Source: Phormidium tenue FACHB-1052 (GTDB lineage: Bacteria; Cyanobacteriota; Cyanobacteriia; Phormidesmidales; Phormidesmidaceae). From it: a DNA stretch of 64,000 nucleotides. Shown one piece after another: positions 53,503-61,016 of this stretch. The stretch spans positions 1 through 64,000 of the forward strand of contig NZ_JACJQN010000008.1 of NCBI RefSeq assembly GCF_014696675.1. The letters are read 5' to 3'. How positions within the stretch are numbered: the stretch's first letter is position 1; every line of letters begins with the position of its first letter. Made by a program: the position numbers and the translations under genes. The notes under the pieces were generated by a model. That model saw only the letters and a list, made by a program, of their open reading frames with translations. It ran no database searches and was not told the origin of the DNA.

Positions 53503-54357
53503 CTACAGGCGCGATCGCAGCGCCTCTGGCCCGATATCCTCCAGGGTGTAGCCTTTGGGATAGCTGCGGATGGATTGATCGACAAAGAAATCGGGTTCGG
53601 TGCGCGGCGGCAGACGACGCAATAGGCGACTGCGGGCTTTAAGGGCGGTGTTGGCTAGCTGCTGCACTGCCACCGGCACCGGCTGCCATCCCAAGGCCGC
53701 TAACAAGGGTGGGTCGAGTAGGCAGGGCAGCCCCCAGTTCACCAGTGGCCGAGTGACGGCAGGGAACCACGACAGCAGCATGTGTCGGGTGGCATCGGCA
53801 ACCCGCTGGTTGGTGGGGGCGTAGGCAAACTGCTCAGCCTCAAACTCGCGGTTGAACTGCTCAAACGCCGCGTAGGTTGGCGGAATGTCTTGAATATCCA
53901 TGCGATCGCCGATCGCCCGCCAGAAGTAGTAGCAGGCCAGCCGCTCCTGCTGACAAAAAGGCCGCCAGCCAAAGCGATCGCACCACCGAATCGGCTCATA
54001 CACAAATGTTGAGAGCACGTAGAGGAAGTCGCGATTGCCGATGGCGTAGTGGCGGTGAATGGCATTCATGCGCTGAATAAAGGCGTCGCCGCGGGGGCTG
54101 TCGTAGCCGTGCTTGAGCACCTCAGACACCACAATGCCGGTGTCGTCGTAGCGCTTTTGGGCGTGGTGGCGAAACTCCCCAGTTTTATCTAGCAGCGCCG
54201 ACACGCTGGGGATGCAAAACGTCCGCAGCAGGGCAACCTCCAGAGCGCGAGTGACATCCCACGGAAACTCGTAGCCTGCCAGCAGGCAGCAAATTTCGGC
54301 GTGGTCGCGCTCGGGGTCGAGGCTCTGAATGCGTCGTAGGGTGGCGTAGCGATCCAT
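53503..54357 (-). CDS. MpaB/Lcp-like oxygenase family protein
   Basis: A 284-residue protein of the oxygenase MpaB / latex-clearing-protein-like (DUF2236) family. Conserved positions include the RTFCIPSVSALLDKTGEF region, HHAQKRYDDTGIV and NRDFLYVLSTFVYEPIRWCD (with histidine/arginine residues at putative haem- or metal-binding positions), and EAEQFAYAPTNQRVADAT. It may bind a b-type haem, but the substrate is unknown. It lies 27 bp behind cobO in the same direction and is probably its operon partner. Confidence 0.8.
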   Translation of the reverse strand: MDRYATLRRIQSLDPERDHAEICCLLAGYEFPWDVTRALEVALLRTFCIPSVSALLDKTGEFRHHAQKRYDDTGIVVSEVLKHGYDSPRGDAFIQRMNAIHRHYAIGNRDFLYVLSTFVYEPIRWCDRFGWRPFCQQERLACYYFWRAIGDRMDIQDIPPTYAAFEQFNREFEAEQFAYAPTNQRVADATRHMLLSWFPAVTRPLVNWGLPCLLDPPLLAALGWQPVPVAVQQLANTALKARSRLLRRLPPRTEPDFFVDQSIRSYPKGYTLEDIGPEALRSRL

Positions 54358-54384
54358 GGAGAGTGGATGGGTAGGTGAGTGGAT

Positions 54385-55062
54385 TTAGTATTCAATGCCG
54401 GGCTGGGCCTTAATTCCCTGTTCACGGAAGGGGTGCTTCACTAGGGTCATCTCCGTCACCAGGTCGGCCTGGTCGATTAGCGCTTGGGGTGCGCCTCGCC
54501 CGGTGAGAATGACGTGGGTCATTTCCGGCTTTTCGGCCAGCCCCGCCACCACCTGATCGACGCTTAGAAAACCGTGCTTGAGGGCAATGTTAATTTCGTC
54601 GAGCAGGATGGTTTTGTACAAGGGGTTACGGATGTAGGAAAGGGCTGTTTCCCAAGCGGTTTGGGCCGTTTGGGTGTCGCGATCGCGATCCTGCGTATCC
54701 CAGGTAAAGCCTTCGCCCATGGCCTGGAAGGTGAGCTGGTCGCCAAACCGCTCTAGCACCGCCTTTTCCGCCGGTTCCCACGCACCTTTGATAAACTGCA
54801 CGATCGCAACCCTGTAGCTGTGGCCAAGGGATCGCATCACCATGCCCAGAGCGGCGGTGGTTTTGCCCTTACCGTTGCCGGTGTTGATAATTACCAGACC
54901 CTTTTCGACATTGCGCTCGGCGATGCGCTGCTGCTGCACCTCCTGACGGCGCTGCATTTTGCGGCGATACTGCTCTTCAGATAAACCCGCCCCCTCAGCC
55001 TCTTGGGTCAAGGCGGCAGCGGCAGCATCGAGGGAATTGGCGGTGTCAGTAGGTTGGGTCAT
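54385..55062 (-). CDS. cobO: Cob(I)yrinic acid a,c-diamide adenosyltransferase
   Basis: A 225-residue CobA/CobO/BtuR-type enzyme. It adds the upper adenosyl ligand to cobalamin precursors. Motif evidence: VIINTGNGKGKTTAALGMVM (P-loop), the RSLGHSYRVAIVQFIKGAWE strand-helix and ILLDEINIALKHGFLS. An N-terminal extension of about 50 residues (rich in Ala, Gln, Arg) precedes the core. The MpaB-like gene follows immediately downstream. Confidence 0.93.
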   Translation of the reverse strand: MTQPTDTANSLDAAAAALTQEAEGAGLSEEQYRRKMQRRQEVQQQRIAERNVEKGLVIINTGNGKGKTTAALGMVMRSLGHSYRVAIVQFIKGAWEPAEKAVLERFGDQLTFQAMGEGFTWDTQDRDRDTQTAQTAWETALSYIRNPLYKTILLDEINIALKHGFLSVDQVVAGLAEKPEMTHVILTGRGAPQALIDQADLVTEMTLVKHPFREQGIKAQPGIEY

Positions 55063-55204
55063 GGGGTCTCAGATAGAGTGTGGGGCGGGCAAAACTCGTG
55101 GATCAGCCGTGTGGGCCGATACAGTATTTGCCATACTCGATTGTGGACTAAGGACGAGTCATTGTGACAACGCCCTTAGCAGATGCTAGAATGGTGCAGC
55201 CTAA

Positions 55205-55277
55205 GGGCATGTAGCTCAGTGGATAGAGCACTAGATTCCGGTTCTAGGGGTCGCAGGTTCGAATCCTGCCATGCTCG
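55205..55277 (+). tRNA. tRNA-Arg(CCG)
   Basis: Acceptor GGGCATG pairs with CATGCTC, D-arm GCTC/GAGC, anticodon arm CTAGA-TTCCGGT-TCTAG gives anticodon CCG, and T-arm GCAGG-TTCGAAT-CCTGC is intact. Discriminator G; CCA is not encoded. The T-arm GGTT (55256-55259) may serve as a PAM for the transposon-end relic that follows. Confidence 0.97.
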
Positions 55278-55318
55278 TTTCTTACACAGCCAGGGAGTCA
55301 GCTACTCCGCAAGGTTTT

Positions 55319-55388
55319 TGTAAGTTACGAAATTATCTGACACAGCTCTGGAATTAGTGTCGCTGTTCCGGCACCAGTGTCGCTTGTC
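55319..55388 (+). mobile_element. Possible left-end relic of a type V-K CRISPR-associated (Tn7-like) transposon
   Basis: The stretch starts TGTAAGTTACGAAATTATCT, close to the terminus I recall for type V-K element left ends (TGTACAGTGACAAATTATCT). Then come ATCTGACAC (about 55336), TTAGTGTCGC (55354-55363) and CCAGTGTCGC (55374-55383), about 20 bp apart, like transposase-binding repeats. It begins 59 bases after GGTT in the tRNA-Arg T-arm (55256-55259), fitting the 60-66 bp PAM-to-insertion distance of these elements. There is no partner end, no TnsB/TnsC/TniQ and no Cas12k, so at most it is a relic. Confidence 0.4.
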
Positions 55389-55791
55389 AATCTTCCTGCC
55401 CAGTCAAACCCGGCAGGATTTGTCTCAAACCAAACTTTTGCGCCGTAGTGCGCTTGAGCGGCCACAAATCATGGCGCTTGCTAGTCCATCATCTTTTAGC
55501 TGACCAGTGCCGCCAGTACCAGTGGTCGCGTTTGCGCGATCGCCGTCGGCAGCACGAAAACGGATGTGCTGAGAGGGTCGTTTATGAGCCTAGGGACAGA
55601 AAAAGTCGTCCTAAAGGAACAGCTTGCATCTCATTAGTCTGGGTGACAAACCAATCCTAACAACCTGCTCAATTATTTCCCTAAGCTAATGGCGGAAATC
55701 ACCCTATCAATCAACCTTTAGATCAAGACCACCGTAAGGTTGGCTATCTACAATAGATCCTGTATGCCTCTCCTACCTAAATTAAATTGCT
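55389..55791. other. Gene-free stretch behind the tRNA-Arg relic
   Basis: No gene is supported. A short frame at about 55448-55660 (LVHHLLADQCRQYQWSRLRD onward) resembles nothing known and has an arginine-rich, chance-like composition. It may be decayed cargo. The final bases are AT-leaning before the DUF1517 gene. Confidence 0.5.
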
Positions 55792-56385
55792 ATGGGTTTG
55801 CGCGATCGCTTCAATCAACTTAGTGGACAGACCCGCTTTGTCGTATGTCGCATTTTTGTGCATCTCTCAGGCCGAGAAGTAGCACCACTTCTGGGCGTGC
55901 TCAATCAAGCCGCACGGGAGGCAATTGATTCAGAAGGTGATATGCAAGTGTTGGGCAAGCAGCTTGTGCGGGTTTGTGAAAGCTTGCTGGAATATGAAAC
56001 GTTTTGGCAATCGGCAGCCAACGAAGGAGATGTTCTTTGGGATGAGGGCGATGCCGGAGATTACGTGAATGAGCTATTCACCGACTCGGCTGCACGTTAT
56101 GGTAGCGCGATCGGCTCTGACTCAAATGGACGTGAAGATTTCGCAATCCCCGTGACCCAAAACGTGGTCGTCATGCTCACAGTTGCTTTTGAAGGCGAAG
56201 TGCCCGAACTAGAAGGTAACCTAGCTGACATTACTGCCTTAAAAGCAGGTTTAAAAGCTTTAGTCGACCTGAACTATAGAGGAAATTTAAGAGCAATTCA
56301 GCTACATTTTTCTCCGGCTCAATTGGGAGACGAACTCACATCAGACCAATTGATCGAAAGTTTTCCTGAACTCATTCCGCTCTAG
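55792..56385 (+). CDS. DUF1517-like protein
   Basis: A 197-residue soluble protein. Its C-terminal half resembles the cyanobacterial DUF1517 family: NVVVMLTVAFEGEVPEL, ADITALKAGLKALVDL and the ending GDELTSDQLIESFPELIPL. The N-terminal half is helical (REVAPLLGVLNQAAREAIDS). No membrane helix or signal peptide is present. Function is unknown. Codon use is somewhat more AT-rich than that of the surrounding genes. The lipoprotein gene follows after 34 bp. Confidence 0.7.
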   Translation: MGLRDRFNQLSGQTRFVVCRIFVHLSGREVAPLLGVLNQAAREAIDSEGDMQVLGKQLVRVCESLLEYETFWQSAANEGDVLWDEGDAGDYVNELFTDSAARYGSAIGSDSNGREDFAIPVTQNVVVMLTVAFEGEVPELEGNLADITALKAGLKALVDLNYRGNLRAIQLHFSPAQLGDELTSDQLIESFPELIPL

Positions 56386-56419
56386 TTTTTCTAATTCACA
56401 GCGCCCCTCCTTAACCACA

Positions 56420-57268
56420 ATGATACGTAAACTTTCTGCTTCTTTATTAGCGCTAACCCTAGTGTTGTCATCGGTGGCTTGCACTAGCCCAGAAGGCTAT
56501 TCCACTTCGCAACCAGCGCCGCAACCTCCGCAGGAAACAACTGTTCCTGCTGCTGCTAGCTCAATTACAGACGGAGCTTACCCCGTGCAGCAAGCTACTT
56601 ATGACGACAGCTCGGGTGAGTATAGCCTAATGTTGCTCAACACTGCGCCTGGGCAGTCGATGTTTCGCAGCGCCAATTTGCCGCTAGCACGTCTGACAGA
56701 CGAAGAAGTCACGGGGGGCAAAATGAGTGAACTGCGCGTTGAAAACGGGCAACCGGCGCTGTATTTGGCACCCGATTTTCGCATTGAATATGTTCACAAC
56801 GTGACTGAAACTCAAACCGATCCGCAGACTGGGCAGGAACAAGTCGTCATTGTTCGTCGAGAGCCAAGCTTTTGGACGCCATTTGCAGGAGCGCTAGCGG
56901 GGCAGGCGGTCGGCAGCTTACTCTTCCGTCCGCAGTATTATATGCCGCCAATTTATCAACCGGGTGTAGCCCTGGTTGGCCATGGTGGTTATGGACGAAG
57001 CTACAGCGAAGCGGTCTCACACTATCAGTCACGCCACCAAGCACCTCCGGCTGAATATCGGAACCGTCAATATCGGGCGAGTGGCAGGCTACGCTCACCC
57101 GGTACCACTGCCCCACGGGTTAATACCAATAGACCTTCAGGCAATGGTGTCGGCAACAGTAATCTGCGCCGGAATAACCGACGAAATGAGCGTGCTCGCC
57201 CTTCAAACGGTAGTTTTGGCAGTTCACGCCGCTCGGCTCCAAGCCGTAGATCCGGCAGACGGCGATAA
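56420..57268 (+). CDS. Lipoprotein of unknown function with arginine-rich tail
   Basis: A 282-residue protein with a lipoprotein signal (LALTLVLSSVACTSPEG, lipobox Cys). After it come a proline-rich linker, a beta-rich domain (QATYDDSSGEYSLMLLNTAP, then NGQPALYLAPDFRIEYVHNV) and a short hydrophobic stretch (PFAGALAGQAVGSLLF). The final 90 residues are rich in Arg, Ser, Asn and Gly (RRNNRRNERARPSNGSFG), disordered and strongly basic. No family is recognised. It lies 34 bp behind the DUF1517-like gene and probably shares its mRNA. Confidence 0.6.
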   Translation: MIRKLSASLLALTLVLSSVACTSPEGYSTSQPAPQPPQETTVPAAASSITDGAYPVQQATYDDSSGEYSLMLLNTAPGQSMFRSANLPLARLTDEEVTGGKMSELRVENGQPALYLAPDFRIEYVHNVTETQTDPQTGQEQVVIVRREPSFWTPFAGALAGQAVGSLLFRPQYYMPPIYQPGVALVGHGGYGRSYSEAVSHYQSRHQAPPAEYRNRQYRASGRLRSPGTTAPRVNTNRPSGNGVGNSNLRRNNRRNERARPSNGSFGSSRRSAPSRRSGRRR

Positions 57269-57325
57269 CGTCTGAGGGAAAGATCTTCTCTGCCGTTAGG
57301 CCAGGGCGTTCTCGACGTAGAGGAG

Positions 57326-57805
57326 TTAAGGCCGAGACGAGATTTTTCTAATGGCAGCGGCACTGGTACCTGCGATCGCCCCCCAAACCACGGTCGCCAC
57401 CAGGCTAATGGCAACAGCCTGCTTGTCAGTTGAGTAGTCGGTAACGTCGCCGCCGCTTAGCCCAATCATGCGGTTGAGCGGCACCACGACCAGCGCCAGA
57501 TAGATCAACCCCACCGTGCCGCCCCCCAGCGCCGCGCCCCTGCCTAAACGTCGCGTCATGCCGCCTAGGGCACCTCCCAGCGCTCCCAGCCCGGCGGATA
57601 GCCCAAAAAATATCCAGGCCGGGTAAGACGACACTAGGGCAAGCAAACTGACACCCACGTGATTTCGAAAAAACGGCCCGCCCCAGTTGAACACGTAGTA
57701 AAAAAAGAGCACCGCGATTAGATATTGGCCAATGCCACCTACTAAAGCCCCGACCACGCTGCCCAGCCAGGGGCGTTTGCGGCCTGCTGAAACCTGTTTG
57801 CCCAT
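57326..57805 (-). CDS. Multi-pass membrane protein of unknown function
   Basis: A 159-residue protein with about four transmembrane helices: SVVGALVGGIGQYLIAVLFF, LLALVSSYPAWIFFGLSAGL, GLIYLALVVVPL and AISLVATVVWGAIAGTSAAA. It is glycine/alanine-rich, with a short positively charged tail. No family is known. It is 32 bp from the TPR gene on the same strand. Confidence 0.6.
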   Translation of the reverse strand: MGKQVSAGRKRPWLGSVVGALVGGIGQYLIAVLFFYYVFNWGGPFFRNHVGVSLLALVSSYPAWIFFGLSAGLGALGGALGGMTRRLGRGAALGGGTVGLIYLALVVVPLNRMIGLSGGDVTDYSTDKQAVAISLVATVVWGAIAGTSAAAIRKISSRP

Positions 57806-57837
57806 AACGGTTGGCTTAACTAAGTAAGTATTGCTGG

Positions 57838-59145
57838 CTAGAGGGGGCGCGATCGCTCTGACTTGCGGCTATCCCACGACAGCTCCAGGGCTTTGCGAAA
57901 GTCATCCATGGCCAGGGCGGCCCCATGGCCCAGACGAATATTGGTGTGACCGCGCCCGATGTAGGCTTCGGCTAGGGAAGGGCTGATCTCAATGGCGCAG
58001 TTGAAGTCGTCGAGGGCTAGCTCCCACTCGTCGAGAAAGTAGAGGGCGTAGCCGCGATCGCAGTAGGCCATGGCGTCGCTCTCGTTTAGCTCTAAGGCGC
58101 AGTCGAAGTCAGCGATCGCCGCCGGGTAGTCTTCTTGGCGGCTAAACACGCGGCCCCGGTTGGCCAAGATGCGACCGCTGTCGGGGTTAAAGCGCAGAGC
58201 CAGGGTGTAGTCGGCGATCGCCCCCTCCATGTCGCCCACCTGGGCTCGCAGCAGCCCCCGACTGTCGTAGAGGTCGGCCAGGCGAAAGCGCAGGTTCAGC
58301 GGGGTGTCTTCGCTCAGGGTGGCATCGGGGCTGTCGAGGGCCAGGCCCACCAGAGTTTGGTTGTAGGAACGGTCTTGCAGCTCAGGGTTGAGCTCTAGCA
58401 CCGTGGTGTAGTCGTCGATCGCCCCCTGAAAATCGCCCAGCTCGTGGCGCAGCATGCCCCGGTTGATGTAGGCCTCGGCGTAGTCAACCTGGCAGTCGAG
58501 GGCGCGGTTGATGTCGAGGGTCGCCTGGTAGGTGTTGCGCAACTGAAAATGGGCTACCGCTCGGTAGTTGTAGGCTTCGGCGTGGTGGGGCTGGCTCTGC
58601 AACAACCGAGAAAAGTCAACAACAGCAAACTGATAGGCTTCGCGGCGGTGTTCGGCCAGGGCGGCGATCGCCCCCTGCTTAAGGTAGGCCAATCCTCGCC
58701 ACAGCAGAACTTTAGCGAACTTAGGCTGTTCTGCCAACACCACCGAAAGGTCTGCGATCGCCCCGCCGTAATCTTCTAGATCAAGCTTGATGCGGCCTCG
58801 GTTAGCGTAAGCTTTCACCGACGCGGGTTGAAGCTCTATGGCCCGATCTAGATCGCCCAGAGCCTCGCCTAGCTGACCCAGCAGCCGATAGGCGCTGCCC
58901 CGGTTGATATAGGCATTGGTGAAGGTCGGCTCTAAGCGCAGGGCAGCCGAAAAGTCATCAATCGCGGCCCCGTGACGGCCCAGATCGCGGTGGGCACAGC
59001 CCCGATTGTAAAAGCCCTTGACACAGGTTTGTTCTAGGGCAACAGCTTGAGAGAACTGGGCGATCGCCGCCTCAAAATAGCCCAAGCGGGCTTGCTCAAT
59101 ACCGGCGTTGAGAAGGTCGCTTAGCTGACGCGCTTTGGTTGTCAT
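57838..59145 (-). CDS. Large TPR-repeat protein
   Basis: A 435-residue protein of roughly ten tetratricopeptide repeats with the canonical W/G-x-x-Y-x-x-x-x-Y/P pattern (for example FYNRGCAHRDLGRHGAAIDD and AYINRGSAYRLLGQLGEALG). No enzymatic domain is present, so it is a scaffold of the cyanobacterial TPR-rich class. Start chosen at ATG 59145 (MTTKARQLSDLLN), preceded by AGG; the frame continues upstream to 59223 without a convincing start. Confidence 0.88.
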   Translation of the reverse strand: MTTKARQLSDLLNAGIEQARLGYFEAAIAQFSQAVALEQTCVKGFYNRGCAHRDLGRHGAAIDDFSAALRLEPTFTNAYINRGSAYRLLGQLGEALGDLDRAIELQPASVKAYANRGRIKLDLEDYGGAIADLSVVLAEQPKFAKVLLWRGLAYLKQGAIAALAEHRREAYQFAVVDFSRLLQSQPHHAEAYNYRAVAHFQLRNTYQATLDINRALDCQVDYAEAYINRGMLRHELGDFQGAIDDYTTVLELNPELQDRSYNQTLVGLALDSPDATLSEDTPLNLRFRLADLYDSRGLLRAQVGDMEGAIADYTLALRFNPDSGRILANRGRVFSRQEDYPAAIADFDCALELNESDAMAYCDRGYALYFLDEWELALDDFNCAIEISPSLAEAYIGRGHTNIRLGHGAALAMDDFRKALELSWDSRKSERSRPL

Positions 59146-59266
59146 AGGCCTGCCGGGGAATTCAACACTACACCGTGTAAATCGAATCTGGGCAATGCGC
59201 TTGCCGATGCCCCTGAGCCCCAAAGCTAATTTCCATTATGCCCCATGGCGTCAACCGTGGGGGTAC

Positions 59267-60424
59267 TCAAACCGTCGCCTGACGCAGCGCCTGCACCGTG
59301 GTCACCACCCCAGCCGCCACCTGGTCGATCTCAGCGGCGGTGGTAAACCGCCCCAGGCCAAACCGCAGCGAGGCGTAGGCCAGCCCGTCCTCTCGCCCCA
59401 GGGCCTTGAGCACAGGAGAAGGGGCGGTGCTGGCGGTGCTACAGGCCGCCCCCGACGACAGCGCTACGATCCCCCGCAGCCCCAGCAGCAGCGCTTGACC
59501 ATCAACTCCCGCAAAACTGACGTTGAGGTTACCGGGCAACCGCCGGGTTGGGTGGCCGTTGAGGTGCAATCCGCTCAGGGGTTGCAGGCTACTCCATAGC
59601 CGCTGGCGCAGCGCCATCAGCCGAGCCGCCTCTGTCTCCAGTTCAGCTAATCCCAGTTCCACCGCCCTGGCAAACCCCACGATCTGAGGCGGGTACAGGG
59701 TGCCCGACCTCAGCCCCCGCTCGTGGCCGCCGCCGTGGAGCTGAGGGGCCAGGGGCAGCCTTGGCCGCCGCCGCACGTAGAGGGCACCGATGCCCTTGGG
59801 GCCGTAGACCTTGTGGGCCGTTAGCGATAGCAGATCTAGGTGCATGGCCTCTACGTCGAGGGAAACTTTGGCGATCGCCTGGGCCCCGTCGCTGTGGAAG
59901 AAGACGTTGCGATCGCGGCACCGCGCTCCAATTTCCGCCAGGGGTTGCAGCACCCCGATCTCGTTGTTGGCCGCCATCACCGACACCAGCACCGTATCGT
60001 CGCGAAAAGCTTTCTCCAGGGCATCGAGATCCACCAGGCCGTCGGGCTGCACCGGCAGGTAGGTGACCTCAAAGCCTAACGATTCGAGATAGCGGCAGGG
60101 GTCGAGCACGGCGCTGTGCTCGGTCTGCACCGTGATGATGTGCCGCCCCCGGTTAAAGCAGGCCTCGGCAATGCCCTTGATCGCCAGGTTGTTGGCCTCG
60201 GTGGCCCCGCTAGTAAAAACAATTTCCTCCGGGCTAGCGTGGATAGCAGCGGCAATGGTTTCCCTGGCCTTTGTCACCGCCGCCTCGGCCTCCCAGCCGT
60301 AAGCGTGGGTGAGGCTAGCGGGGTTGCCAAAGTGCTCAGTAAAAAACGGCAGCATCGCCTCCACCACTCGCGGATCTACCGGGGTCGTCGCGTGGCAGTC
60401 GAGATAAATCGGTCGATGTACCAT
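59267..60424 (-). CDS. Cysteine desulfurase (IscS/NifS-like), copy 2
   Basis: A 385-residue PLP enzyme distinct from the gene at 27979. It opens YLDCHATTPVDPRVVEAMLP, has the cofactor motif ATEANNLAIKG, the PLP-facing FFHSDGAQAIAKVSLDVEA, the Schiff-base lysine TAHKVYGPKGIG and the catalytic loop SSGAACSTASTAPSPVL, close to the group I IscS type. It provides sulfur for iron-sulfur cluster assembly. It is divergent from a small membrane gene with only 7 bp between start codons. Confidence 0.92.
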   Translation of the reverse strand: MVHRPIYLDCHATTPVDPRVVEAMLPFFTEHFGNPASLTHAYGWEAEAAVTKARETIAAAIHASPEEIVFTSGATEANNLAIKGIAEACFNRGRHIITVQTEHSAVLDPCRYLESLGFEVTYLPVQPDGLVDLDALEKAFRDDTVLVSVMAANNEIGVLQPLAEIGARCRDRNVFFHSDGAQAIAKVSLDVEAMHLDLLSLTAHKVYGPKGIGALYVRRRPRLPLAPQLHGGGHERGLRSGTLYPPQIVGFARAVELGLAELETEAARLMALRQRLWSSLQPLSGLHLNGHPTRRLPGNLNVSFAGVDGQALLLGLRGIVALSSGAACSTASTAPSPVLKALGREDGLAYASLRFGLGRFTTAAEIDQVAAGVVTTVQALRQATV

Positions 60425-60431
60425 AGGCCCT

Positions 60432-61016
60432 ATGCATACTCCCAGTCACCTGATTCTCAACCTGGCCCTGCTGCGTCGCCCGGTGGCCCCGGTCATGACC
60501 TGGCCGATCTTGATTGGCGGGCTGATTCCCGATGCGGCCATGTTTGTATTCTACGGCTGGGCTCGCTGGCAAGGTCTACCCGAGCAAACCATCTGGAGCG
60601 AGGCCTACTACAGTCAGCCCTGGCAGGCCATTTTTGCCCTAGGTAATTCTATCCCTCTAGGCCTGCTGGGGGTGGCGCTAGGCTATAGTCTCCGACACTC
60701 CTGGTTTGGCCCCTCGATCGGGTTTTTGGGAGCTAGCATGGTGCTGCACCACCTGGCCGATCTGCCCCTGCACCACGACGATGCCCACCAGCACTTTTGG
60801 CCCCTCAGCTCGGTGCGCTTCATTAGCCCGGTTTCTTATTGGGATGTAGACCACTTGGGTCGGCTGGGGGCCACGATAGAACTGGTGCTGGTGCTGACAG
60901 CCAGCGCCTACCTGCTACCCCGGCTCAGCTCTAGGTTTAGCCAAGGACTGCTAGGGGTGACGGCAGCGCTGACTGTTGTGGCCTATGCGGCACTGGTGCT
61001 CGTGCCCCCAACCTAG
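60432..61016 (+). CDS. Membrane protein, possibly a membrane-bound metal-dependent hydrolase relative
   Basis: A 194-residue protein with several hydrophobic segments and a histidine/aspartate pattern (MHTPSHLILNLALL, GGLIPDAAMFVF, MVLHHLADLPLHHDDAHQHF). The start and the HH/D clusters recall the DUF457-type membrane-bound metal-dependent hydrolases, but this is by eye only. It begins 7 bp from the divergent cysteine desulfurase start and ends with a TAG overlapping the end of the GGDEF gene in a 4-base CTAG. Confidence 0.55.
   Translation: MHTPSHLILNLALLRRPVAPVMTWPILIGGLIPDAAMFVFYGWARWQGLPEQTIWSEAYYSQPWQAIFALGNSIPLGLLGVALGYSLRHSWFGPSIGFLGASMVLHHLADLPLHHDDAHQHFWPLSSVRFISPVSYWDVDHLGRLGATIELVLVLTASAYLLPRLSSRFSQGLLGVTAALTVVAYAALVLVPPT

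Noticed and set aside
55448-55660. A 70-codon frame behind the transposon-end relic, considered as a TnsB or Cas12k remnant
   Set aside because: Its Arg-rich sequence matches no part of those proteins that I can recognise.
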